NCBI GenBank assembly: GCA_017428285.1
Contig: JAFRRE010000031.1
Location: forward strand, 1-6,695
Direction of reading: 5' to 3'
DNA: 6,695 nt
DNA from: Bacteroidales bacterium
Lineage (GTDB): Bacteria > Bacteroidota > Bacteroidia > Bacteroidales > F082
Positions 1-6,586 of this stretch are shown here, one piece after another (the first letter of the stretch is position 1; the number at the start of each line of letters is the position of its first letter). Both the position numbers and the translations under genes were made by a program. The notes beneath the pieces are model-generated. The model was not told the DNA's origin. It saw nothing but the letters and a program-made list of their open reading frames with translations, and ran no database searches.

Positions 1-160
1 AGTGGAGATCTCCACGGCCGCGGGTGGCAATGTACAAGTAGACTCCTGCTCCACGCCCAACGGCCTAGTGTTCCACATCCCCTTCGCAGGCGACTACATC
101 GTCACCTTCACCCTTCCCAACGGAGATGAGTATTATGGCGAATTTACGGTAACGGATTAA
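1..160 (+). CDS. C-terminal end of a small secreted-type protein, possibly DUF3244-like (5' partial)
   Basis: The first complete codon is at base 2 and the frame stays open for 52 codons to the TAA at 158-160. The visible tail contains short alternating hydrophobic strands, with the pattern GLVFHIPFAGDYIVTFTLPN followed by GDEYYGEFTVTD. A 'G-x-Y-x-V-x-F-x-L-x-N-G' strand and a closing 'Y-x-G-E-F-x-V' strand resemble the end of short Bacteroidetes DUF3244 proteins, which are exported proteins of unknown function. That family call is from memory of the pattern and is tentative, because the signal peptide and most of the domain lie outside the window. The piece is GC-rich (36 of the first 60 bases), unlike the start of the next gene. 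The next start codon follows after 24 bases with no obvious promoter, so co-transcription is possible. Confidence 0.6.
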   Translation, partial: VEISTAAGGNVQVDSCSTPNGLVFHIPFAGDYIVTFTLPNGDEYYGEFTVTD

Positions 161-184
161 AAACAAAATCTAAAACATTTTATT

Positions 185-3100
185 ATGAAGAATCTCAAGA
201 AATTATTGTTTTTGCCATTATGCATGCTATTTACATTAACTGTGCATTCACAATCATGGAGAGACAATTCCGACCTGTTGGTCGTCAACCAATTGTTTGA
301 TAACGATATCAATTCTGTTGACATCTATACTTTCCCGAATATGCTAACTACTACCGACAGTATTGTGTTGGCTGACGGGACAATCATACAAGTGCCTTAC
401 TCCAATTGCTATGCCTATTTCATAAATCTTATGCCAATGGCAAATTGGTCCCATCCATGCAAATATTGTTTTGTCAACGCTTCAATGGGACATGTCATGG
501 TTTCAGCAAATATGCCCCCTATGGATGATAATATGGTAGCATTATCGCTTCGTCCTCGAACGAATCCCAATCCATCACCTATTCTTTTCGACACTACCTT
601 TGTAAGGAATTGCAGGACAACAGATACAAGCCATAAATGGGCGGTATTGATTTGTGGTTCTGGTGAAGAAACAAGGTTTTGGTTTGACTTGTCCAGTGTG
701 TATACAGTTCTTACTGATGTCTATGGATATCAAGAAGGGTCTGTATGGAATAGCTTCGCTAATCGTAGAATTATAGCAACCGCACCGGATGCTATTAGAA
801 AAAAATTCATTCCGTATAATGATATAAACAGTGCTGCTTTAAATGGAACTAATCCCGATGGACAAGGGGATTTTTTCAATTATGAAGGTGTCGATAATAC
901 CAGCCACTCAAAGCAGAACATTCACAATATTTTTAAGTGTTTTGCAGGAGACCAGCAATGCCTTCATGACTATAGTGATCAAGGATTGCAAGAACTGACG
1001 GAAGAAGACCAACTGTTCATTTATATTACAGGCCATGGTTTCACAGAAGGGGGTGATGATATAAGTTACATTCGTGTGAAAGAACAATATGACATGCCCA
1101 AAATCTATGATGATACGCTTGTCTCATGGTTGCGGAACATCAAATGTTCCCAAATGACATTAGTGATGCAAAACTGTTATTCGGGTGCATTTATAGAAAA
1201 GTTTATGGATGACATCTCCAATCCCGATTGTCTTTGCAAAAACAGAATTGGCCAGTCGGCCGCGTCAGCAAAGGGTGTTTCTTGGGCTGAAAATTATAAT
1301 GTTTATCAAGAATCATCACGAGAGTTGGATCCTGATTCTTTTGCCAACGAATTCACTTACTATTGGACTTCTGCTGCATTAGGGTACTATCCTTATTATA
1401 AAACGAAAGAAGTATTAGGGTACAAGGTAATCGATAAAGGCCCATGGACTGCCAATGACCGAGTCGTGGGAAGCGGAAATATGATATGGAGTGATTATTT
1501 TGGTAACTATGAAAATAATCATCCACATTACCCAAAATATGACACTATTCCCGATACAGATGGTGACACATCTGTTTCTCTTAACGAAATGTTTGAGTTT
1601 GCAAATAATCTCGACACATGGTCAAGACAAGGGTATTATTATCCAAACCATAATGATACAACTGGACAGCAATTTGACCCACAATATCAACCAGAGTTTC
1701 CTCAACAACGATACGAAAGCACTTTTACCAAAGAAGCGGCTACATTGGCTGGTTACGAAGGGCAGATAGACAGCATTGCCAATTCTGGGATAGCCACACA
1801 ACCATACCGTTTATGTGGCGACATTTGGGTAGGACCTGATTCGGAACTTACCATGTGGGATGAAGTGCAATCACCTGAAAATGTCAAGATTTATGTTAAG
1901 CCTTCCGGAAAACTGTTTTTGGATGGAGCTACACTAACCAACCTGCCTGAAGTGCAAAGTCCAATGTGGGAAGGCGTTCAAGTATGGGGCAATAGCAGTG
2001 TTCACCAACACGAAGTCAACGGAAGTTACCTCCAAGGCTACATCGAGCTAAAGAATGGTGCTGTCATTGAAAATGCCAAGTGTGCCGTAGAACTTTGGCA
2101 TCCTGGATACAGCAACACCACGGGTGGCATCATCCACGCCACTGACGCCACCTTCCGCAACAACGCCAAGGCCGTGCATATTCTTTTATACACATATAGT
2201 TACACTGGTAGAATATCAGATTACAACGGCTATTTCCGCAACTGCTCTTTCGTTGTTGATGAGGACTATCTTGGGACAAAGACATTCCTAAAGCATGTCG
2301 AACTAACACAAGTCAACGGCATTGATTTTCATGGATGCGTTTTTTCCGCCAAGAAAAATGTCCAAGGTGTATCACCAGATTGCTTAGGCATAGGTGCGTA
2401 TGGTGCAGGCTTTAGGGTGGATTCATACTGCGACCAGCCAAGTGGAGGCGGCAACATTTCACCCTGTCCTCCGCAATACCAGATGCATTCTTCCTTCACA
2501 GGCTTCAACAGAGGCATACATGCCTCAAACTACGGTGGCACGACATATGGCTTTCGCGTCAACGACACTGATTTTAACAACAACACCTGCGGCATTTATG
2601 CCCTCAATTCGGGTTACGGCGTCATCGTAAACAACGACTTTACCGTGGACTGTAGTTCGAACTGCAACTTCGGCATCTATACCGATGGGGTGTCAGGTTT
2701 CTGCATCGAGGACAACACTTTCCGCTCCGATACGATTGGGAATGGATTGTCCTACGGCATAGAAATTGCCAAATCAAATGGAATCAACGATGTATATCAC
2801 AACGATTTCTATGGCCTGTATTGTGGTAATGTGGCTGTAGGCGATAGTACCAACATCTCGCCTAAGCCCGACTCCACCTTAGGCATCACATACACCTGTA
2901 ACACAAACACCAACAATGTAATAGACTTCTGTGTGCTCAAGGACAACAATTTCGGCGACATCGCCTCCATGCAAGGCTCGACATCAATCCCAGCAGGCAA
3001 TACTTTTAGCGGAAGCCAATATCAATTTTACAATGACGGAAACCAACCGATCACATATTATTATGATAGTAACGAACAGAGCCAAATACCAGTTACATCG

Positions 3101-4345
3101 CTTCTCTACCGTGTAAATAGATATGGATTGAAAGTTTCCAACAGTTGCCTATCGCATTATGGTGGTGGCGGTGCAGTATCGAAGTCGGCATCAGAGAAAG
3201 CCTCATTGGCATCGGATTATCTCACAGCCCGTTCAACCTACAACAGCCTTCTTCAGCTCTATGAAAGCCGAATCGATGGTGGCAACACTCCCGCACAGGT
3301 GGCCGACATTAATAGTGCCACCCCTTCTGACATGTGGCGGCTTCGCGCCCAACTGCTTGGCCTTTCACCCTACGTGTCAGGCGAGGTGCTAACCACTGCC
3401 GCCGACCGCTACGACGTATTTACTGACCCCATCTTGTTCGAGATTCTCGCTGCCAACCCTGATGAGCTGAAAAAGGACACACTCATCAGCTACCTGGAAA
3501 ACAAGGAACACCCGCTACCCTCCTATATGACCGACCTGCTCAGACAAATGGCCTCGGGCTTCACGGCACGCACCGCGCTGTTAGCCCAGATGGCACAATA
3601 CAAACACGCTTACAGCCTTGCTGCGGGCGATATCGTTCGTAGCTGTCTCAACGACAGCATTACCGACCTGACGGAGCTCCGCACTTGGTTAGGCAACATG
3701 GATGACATAGCATCCGACCAGATGATTATAGCCTCCTACTTACAGGAAGGCGACTCCATCAACGCATTCACTTTGGCCAATATGCTACCTGAGCTGTACA
3801 ATCTGCAAGGCGATGCTCTCTCCGACCATTCAGACTATATGCGCCTGATAAGCTTGTACCAGACCCTCAACAGGGAACACCGCAGCGTTTTCGAGCTGAC
3901 TGATACGGAGATCGCCTTGGTCAATGGCATCGCCTTGTCGGGAATCGGCACCTCTCAAACAATGGCCGATGCCTTGTTGGAGGAAATATCACAAGACCAT
4001 TTGAGAACTTATTCCTGTCCTACGATGCCTGAGAATAATAACGGCAACAGAGGTAATGTCGGTCTTATGGATGCTTCAATGAATGAAGCCTTGGGATTCA
4101 CTGTCAGCGTGAGCCCCAATCCAGCTACAACTTGGGTCAAGGTGGACTATACCCTGCCTGCCAGCGTACATTCAGCTAGTCTAAGCCTGACCAATACGTA
4201 CGGAGTAACCGTTGCAAACTATGAATTGTCTGCTGGAGAAACACAAAAAGTGCTGGATCTCCGCTTTTTGGCTGATGGTGTTTATTTCTATACGGTGCTT
4301 TGTGGGAAACATTCACAAACGGGCAAACTAATCATTGTAAAATAA
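185..4345 (+). CDS. Secreted clan CD cysteine protease (C13/caspase-like) with EF-hand-like loop, beta-helix and T9SS sorting domain
   Basis: This is a 1386-aa protein predicted to be exported by Sec and then carried across the outer membrane by T9SS. Residues 1-22 are a signal peptide (basic start, hydrophobic core, likely cut at VHS|Q). Residues ~23-150 form a conserved-looking region with WSHPCKYCF (88-96), perhaps a propeptide. The protease domain begins at Trp152 (WAVLICGSGEE) and continues through TGHGF with catalytic His284 and QNCYSGAF with catalytic Cys331. The order, His-Gly dyad and Cys-x-Ser-Gly match the legumain/caspase fold. Residues 457-468 (DTDGDTSVSLNE) fit a 12-residue EF-hand-type calcium loop. 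Residues ~543-995 are Gly/Asn-rich short strands of a right-handed beta-helix ('GAVIENAKCAVEL', 'F.NNTCGIYALNSGYG'). Residues ~1000-1275 look alpha-helical. Residues ~1306-1386 are the T9SS type A domain (VSVSPNP through GVYFYTV and LIIVK). The cleavage specificity and target are not visible. The catalytic half is AT-rich and the rest GC-richer. Confidence 0.88.
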   Translation: MKNLKKLLFLPLCMLFTLTVHSQSWRDNSDLLVVNQLFDNDINSVDIYTFPNMLTTTDSIVLADGTIIQVPYSNCYAYFINLMPMANWSHPCKYCFVNASMGHVMVSANMPPMDDNMVALSLRPRTNPNPSPILFDTTFVRNCRTTDTSHKWAVLICGSGEETRFWFDLSSVYTVLTDVYGYQEGSVWNSFANRRIIATAPDAIRKKFIPYNDINSAALNGTNPDGQGDFFNYEGVDNTSHSKQNIHNIFKCFAGDQQCLHDYSDQGLQELTEEDQLFIYITGHGFTEGGDDISYIRVKEQYDMPKIYDDTLVSWLRNIKCSQMTLVMQNCYSGAFIEKFMDDISNPDCLCKNRIGQSAASAKGVSWAENYNVYQESSRELDPDSFANEFTYYWTSAALGYYPYYKTKEVLGYKVIDKGPWTANDRVVGSGNMIWSDYFGNYENNHPHYPKYDTIPDTDGDTSVSLNEMFEFANNLDTWSRQGYYYPNHNDTTGQQFDPQYQPEFPQQRYESTFTKEAATLAGYEGQIDSIANSGIATQPYRLCGDIWVGPDSELTMWDEVQSPENVKIYVKPSGKLFLDGATLTNLPEVQSPMWEGVQVWGNSSVHQHEVNGSYLQGYIELKNGAVIENAKCAVELWHPGYSNTTGGIIHATDATFRNNAKAVHILLYTYSYTGRISDYNGYFRNCSFVVDEDYLGTKTFLKHVELTQVNGIDFHGCVFSAKKNVQGVSPDCLGIGAYGAGFRVDSYCDQPSGGGNISPCPPQYQMHSSFTGFNRGIHASNYGGTTYGFRVNDTDFNNNTCGIYALNSGYGVIVNNDFTVDCSSNCNFGIYTDGVSGFCIEDNTFRSDTIGNGLSYGIEIAKSNGINDVYHNDFYGLYCGNVAVGDSTNISPKPDSTLGITYTCNTNTNNVIDFCVLKDNNFGDIASMQGSTSIPAGNTFSGSQYQFYNDGNQPITYYYDSNEQSQIPVTSLLYRVNRYGLKVSNSCLSHYGGGGAVSKSASEKASLASDYLTARSTYNSLLQLYESRIDGGNTPAQVADINSATPSDMWRLRAQLLGLSPYVSGEVLTTAADRYDVFTDPILFEILAANPDELKKDTLISYLENKEHPLPSYMTDLLRQMASGFTARTALLAQMAQYKHAYSLAAGDIVRSCLNDSITDLTELRTWLGNMDDIASDQMIIASYLQEGDSINAFTLANMLPELYNLQGDALSDHSDYMRLISLYQTLNREHRSVFELTDTEIALVNGIALSGIGTSQTMADALLEEISQDHLRTYSCPTMPENNNGNRGNVGLMDASMNEALGFTVSVSPNPATTWVKVDYTLPASVHSASLSLTNTYGVTVANYELSAGETQKVLDLRFLADGVYFYTVLCGKHSQTGKLIIVK

Positions 4346-4349
4346 TTAT

Positions 4350-4357
4350 TACCTTTG
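4350..4357 (+). promoter_or_regulatory. Bacteroidetes -7 promoter box (TACCTTTG) for the LRR gene
   Basis: TACCTTTG matches the Bacteroidetes primary sigma -7 consensus TAnnTTTG exactly. It lies five bases after the stop of the protease gene and 62 bases before the LRR start codon, so transcription would begin near 4363-4366 with a leader of about 55 bases. A convincing -33 TTTG is not visible: the nearest TTG (4335-4337) is too close, and a TTTG at 4299-4302 is too far. The site would let the LRR gene and the following lipoprotein be expressed independently of the protease gene. Confidence 0.6.
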
Positions 4358-4380
4358 CAAAGTGCCATTTGCCAAAAAGG
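4352..4380 (+). repeat. Inverted repeat overlapping the -7 box
   Basis: CCTTTGCAAA (4352-4361) pairs with TTTGC (4368-4372) plus AAAGG (4376-4380). This gives ten base pairs with a six-base loop (GTGCCA) and a three-base bulge (CAA). The left arm includes most of the -7 box. No T-run follows, so it is not a typical intrinsic terminator for the protease gene. It could be an operator-like palindrome, a weak 3' end structure, or chance in an A/T-rich gap. Confidence 0.35.
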
Positions 4381-4419
4381 TGTAAAACGAGAACGAAACA
4401 CAAACAAACCTATAGAAAA

Positions 4420-6117
4420 ATGAAAAAACTCATCACTTCTTTAATAATAATGGTCGGTTTCGCTATGCAAGCCTCGGCCTATGATTTCCAATCGGGAAAT
4501 CTGCTTTACACCATCAATAGCATTGACCCGCCCACGGTAATACTTGCGGGACATGCGGATGGCTATGCTGCCCAAGGCGAACTAGTCATACCCGAAACCG
4601 TGACTTATGAAGGCATAACTTATTCAGTAACCATCATCGAGAAAAGAGCCTTCAATGGGTGCAGCGGCCTAACGGGCACGCTTGTGATTCCAAACTCCAT
4701 TGTGGAAATCAAGGCCGCCGCCTTCTGTGATTGCACCGGATTCTCAGGAGACCTTGTCATTCCCAACAGTGTAACAAAAATGAACATCGATTTGTCTTAT
4801 GAAAGCACCGTTCCAGGAGCGTTTGAGAATTGTACGGGTTTCGATGGCCGTCTTATTTTGTCCAATTCGTTGGACACCATCGGAGATGCGCGAGGAGGAG
4901 GCTGTTTCAGTGGATGCAACAACCTTACAGGAGAGTTGGTACTTCCTAACACATTGACTTATATTGGAGGAGACGCATTTGCTGGGTGCAGTGGTTTCAC
5001 TGGGATTCTTGTTATTCCCGAGTCAGTGACACAAATAAACAGCTATGCTTTTGCATACTGTACGGGAATTGAAGACGTTGTCTTCCCGAATGTTCCTGTC
5101 CCTTTCGAAATAGGGGATTCCATGTTCAGCGGTTGCACAGGCCTCACAAGTATCACCATTCCTGAAGGATGGACCACGACAGGAGATTACACTTTTGCAA
5201 GTTGCACAGGCTTGAGGGAAATGCATCTTCCAGAAAGCATAAGGATAATCGGAAGAGGTTGTTTCGAAGATTGCACTAACCTTGCGAGCATTAACTTTCC
5301 GGAGGGTTTGGACGAGATATGGATCTATGCTTTTTTAAGATGTTCGGGGTTGTCAGATACAATAGTGATACCCGCTAGGAGAATATACCGATTGGCATTT
5401 GGGTACTGCCCAGGTATCAAGCATCTCGTATTTGGAGAGCATGTGAACTATATTTCTGAATATGCTTTTAAGGAAACGAACATTGAAGCCATGACAATTA
5501 AGACTGTTGTGCCGCCTGAATTGAACCCAGATGGGATGGGGCCTGATACTTGGCATTTCGACAGGGATCTTCCTATCACCATCCCTTGTGGTACCTTGGA
5601 AGACTATCAGGATGCAGAGGGTTGGAATGAGTTTACCAATATGCAAGAAGGAATAACCGAGTTGCTTTCGGCCTTTTCCGCTGACGAAAACGCAGGGACA
5701 GTGGCTATCCTGAAGGAAGCCACTTGCAAAGATGGAACTGTGAAGGTTGAGGCTATGCCCAATCCAGGTTATGAATTCTTATATTGGGAAGCCAACGGTA
5801 TCCAAGTCTCAAGCGACAATCCGTACATCTTTGAACTTGAGGAAGACACAGAGCTTGTTGCCTTCTTTTCATCGGATGGCGTGGATGAAATGGAACAGAT
5901 ATATTCTGTCTATCCCAATCCAGCAAAGGACTTGGTTCGAATTGAAGGCTTGGAATCATCTGAAGTACGGATTTACAATACTTTAGGTCAATTGGTAAGT
6001 GTCAACCATGGCACAAACGAAATCAGTGTCCGTGATTCGCCGAATGGTGTTTATCTACTGCGCATTACGGATGTGGATGGTTCTTCTTTTACAAGTCGTA
6101 TCATTGTAGCCAAATAA
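4420..6117 (+). CDS. BspA-like leucine-rich repeat surface protein with InlB-type domain and T9SS sorting domain
   Basis: The protein is 565 aa. The start is set at ATG 4420 because it opens a clean signal peptide (MKKLITSLIIMVGFAMQASA, cut before YDFQ, residues 1-20). The same frame is open back to an ATG at 4300, but that extension overlaps the upstream gene, crosses the promoter box and puts 40 polar residues before the signal. Residues 70-366 contain about twelve LRR_5/BspA repeats. Residues ~388-410 (PCGTLEDYQDAEGWNEF) are the usual cap after BspA repeats. Residues ~418-483 (GTVKVEAMPNPGYEFLYWEANG to VAFF) resemble the divergent InlB B-repeat domain. Residues ~495-565 are a T9SS type A sorting domain with YPNP at 498-501, NTLGQLV, GVYLLRI and a C-terminal IIVAK. 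BspA-type proteins are known as surface adhesins and host- or bacteria-binding factors; the ligand here cannot be read. The following lipoprotein gene starts three bases after the stop. Confidence 0.92.
   Translation: MKKLITSLIIMVGFAMQASAYDFQSGNLLYTINSIDPPTVILAGHADGYAAQGELVIPETVTYEGITYSVTIIEKRAFNGCSGLTGTLVIPNSIVEIKAAAFCDCTGFSGDLVIPNSVTKMNIDLSYESTVPGAFENCTGFDGRLILSNSLDTIGDARGGGCFSGCNNLTGELVLPNTLTYIGGDAFAGCSGFTGILVIPESVTQINSYAFAYCTGIEDVVFPNVPVPFEIGDSMFSGCTGLTSITIPEGWTTTGDYTFASCTGLREMHLPESIRIIGRGCFEDCTNLASINFPEGLDEIWIYAFLRCSGLSDTIVIPARRIYRLAFGYCPGIKHLVFGEHVNYISEYAFKETNIEAMTIKTVVPPELNPDGMGPDTWHFDRDLPITIPCGTLEDYQDAEGWNEFTNMQEGITELLSAFSADENAGTVAILKEATCKDGTVKVEAMPNPGYEFLYWEANGIQVSSDNPYIFELEEDTELVAFFSSDGVDEMEQIYSVYPNPAKDLVRIEGLESSEVRIYNTLGQLVSVNHGTNEISVRDSPNGVYLLRITDVDGSSFTSRIIVAK
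4627..5517 (+). repeat. BspA/LRR_5 protein repeat array (about 12 units)
   Basis: Inside the LRR gene, residues 70-366 repeat the motif '(A/C)F-x-x-C-(S/T)-G-(L/F)-x-(x)-L-V-I-P-x-S-(V/L)-x-x-I'. I count the twelve central cores as AFNGCSG, AFCDCTG, AFENCTG, CFSGCNN, AFAGCSG, AFAYCTG, MFSGCTG, TFASCTG, CFEDCTN, AFLRCSG, AFGYCPG and AFKETNI. Several units carry an extra 'TG.L' step (for example SGLTGTLVIPNSI), giving about 25-26 residues instead of the usual 23. Units three, four and six are lengthened by insertions. The last unit has lost its Cys and reads KETN, as is usual at the C-terminal cap. The DNA copies have diverged, so this is not a fresh tandem expansion. Confidence 0.85.
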
Positions 6118-6120
6118 GCT

Positions 6121-6369
6121 ATGAAAAGCGCATCAAAGTCTCTTATCCCCTTAGTAGCAGTGGCGGCAGTGGCCGCCTTGCTACTGGTGGGATGCCAACT
6201 GGGAAACCGTGATGAACTCCCCCTGCCCCCCTCTCAGAAAGGAAATGGAGAACAGACCGAAATCAAAGCGGATAGCTTAAAAGAAGATTCCATGAAAGCC
6301 TTCTTTGAGCGGATGCGGCGATGGGATGCACTACATGGAGGAATGCGACAAAGAGAAAGCGACAAATGA
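6121..6369 (+). CDS. Small lipoprotein of unknown function
   Basis: This 82-aa protein has a type II signal peptide: Lys residues at 2 and 6, an Ala/Val/Leu core, and the lipobox LVGC with the lipidated cysteine at residue 25. The mature part is only about 58 residues. It starts with a Pro-rich linker (LPLPPSQKGNG) and ends in a charged, probably helical stretch with SLKEDSMKAFFERMRRWDAL. I recognise no family. The ATG follows the stop of the LRR gene by three bases, which indicates one transcript and likely translational coupling. The protein may be a membrane-anchored partner of the exported LRR protein or simply a co-transcribed periplasmic or surface lipoprotein. The sequence after the cysteine (QLGNRDE) does not clearly match the acidic surface-export signal known from some Bacteroidetes lipoproteins, so its final location is open. 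Confidence 0.78.
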   Translation: MKSASKSLIPLVAVAAVAALLLVGCQLGNRDELPLPPSQKGNGEQTEIKADSLKEDSMKAFFERMRRWDALHGGMRQRESDK

Positions 6370-6401
6370 GATTTCCTAAAACGGATGTAACGATTCTATG
6401 A

Positions 6402-6468
6402 CACATTTGGCTTTGGCAGGTTGGTTGTGATGAAACATGCCAATCAGCCAGCCTGTCAAGTCAATGTG
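6402..6468 (+). other. Long RNA hairpin downstream of the lipoprotein gene
   Basis: The 16-base arm 6412-6427 pairs without a gap with 6445-6460 around a 17-base loop: 12 Watson-Crick pairs and 4 G-U pairs. An outer helix CACATT (6402-6407) with AATGTG (6463-6468) adds six pairs across a 4/2-base internal loop. All four wobble pairs are G-U only in + strand RNA; in the minus strand they become A-C mismatches. This favours a structure used in the transcript rather than a DNA palindrome. No U-tract follows, so it is not a standard intrinsic terminator. It begins 33 bases after the lipoprotein stop and may be a 3' stabilising or processing structure. Confidence 0.5.
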
Positions 6469-6557
6469 ATTCCCTGAACTGAAGATCAAGAATGTAGAAA
6501 TAAAGTTGAATGGCAAAGTTCGGCACTCCGACGGAACTGAGAATAGGGGAAAAGTTG

Positions 6558-6565
6558 TAAATTTG
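6558..6565 (+). promoter_or_regulatory. Bacteroidetes -7 promoter box (TAAATTTG) for the AAA-ATPase-like gene
   Basis: TAAATTTG is an exact match to the TAnnTTTG -7 consensus and lies 21 bases before the ATG at 6587. Transcription would begin near 6571-6574, giving a very short leader of about 13-16 bases. No clear TTTG is present at the expected -33 distance. Confidence 0.55.
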
Positions 6566-6586
6566 CGGCATAAAAACGCCGCTGCC

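Larger units (their letters stand above)
6370..6586. other. Non-coding gap between the lipoprotein gene and the AAA-ATPase-like gene
   Basis: I see no believable gene in these 217 bases. They hold a long strand-specific hairpin (6402-6468), a second short imperfect palindrome (AGTTC at 6517-6521 against GAACT at 6534-6538, with inner GG/CC around CACT), and a promoter -7 box at 6558-6565. Open frames on the minus strand cross this gap but lack family-like features and cover the promoter. Confidence 0.6.

Noticed and set aside
212..226. Possible lipobox cysteine at residue 13 of the protease precursor
   Set aside because: The residues before Cys13 (LPL) do not fit a lipobox, the hydrophobic core continues past it, and a better signal peptidase I site follows at residue 22. 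A T9SS sorting domain also argues against lipid anchoring at the N-terminus.
1491..1769. Plus-strand open frame of 92 codons inside the protease gene
   Set aside because: It is wholly contained in another frame of a gene with clear domains, and its translation is low-complexity Ile/Thr/His-rich, as expected from a shadow frame.
4346..4419. Intrinsic terminator after the protease gene
   Set aside because: The only stem found (4352-4380) is bulged and followed by an A-rich sequence, not a T-run, and it overlaps a promoter box.
5353..5646. Minus-strand open frame of 97 codons inside the LRR gene
   Set aside because: It lies opposite well-conserved LRR and cap sequence and shows no domain or signal of its own.
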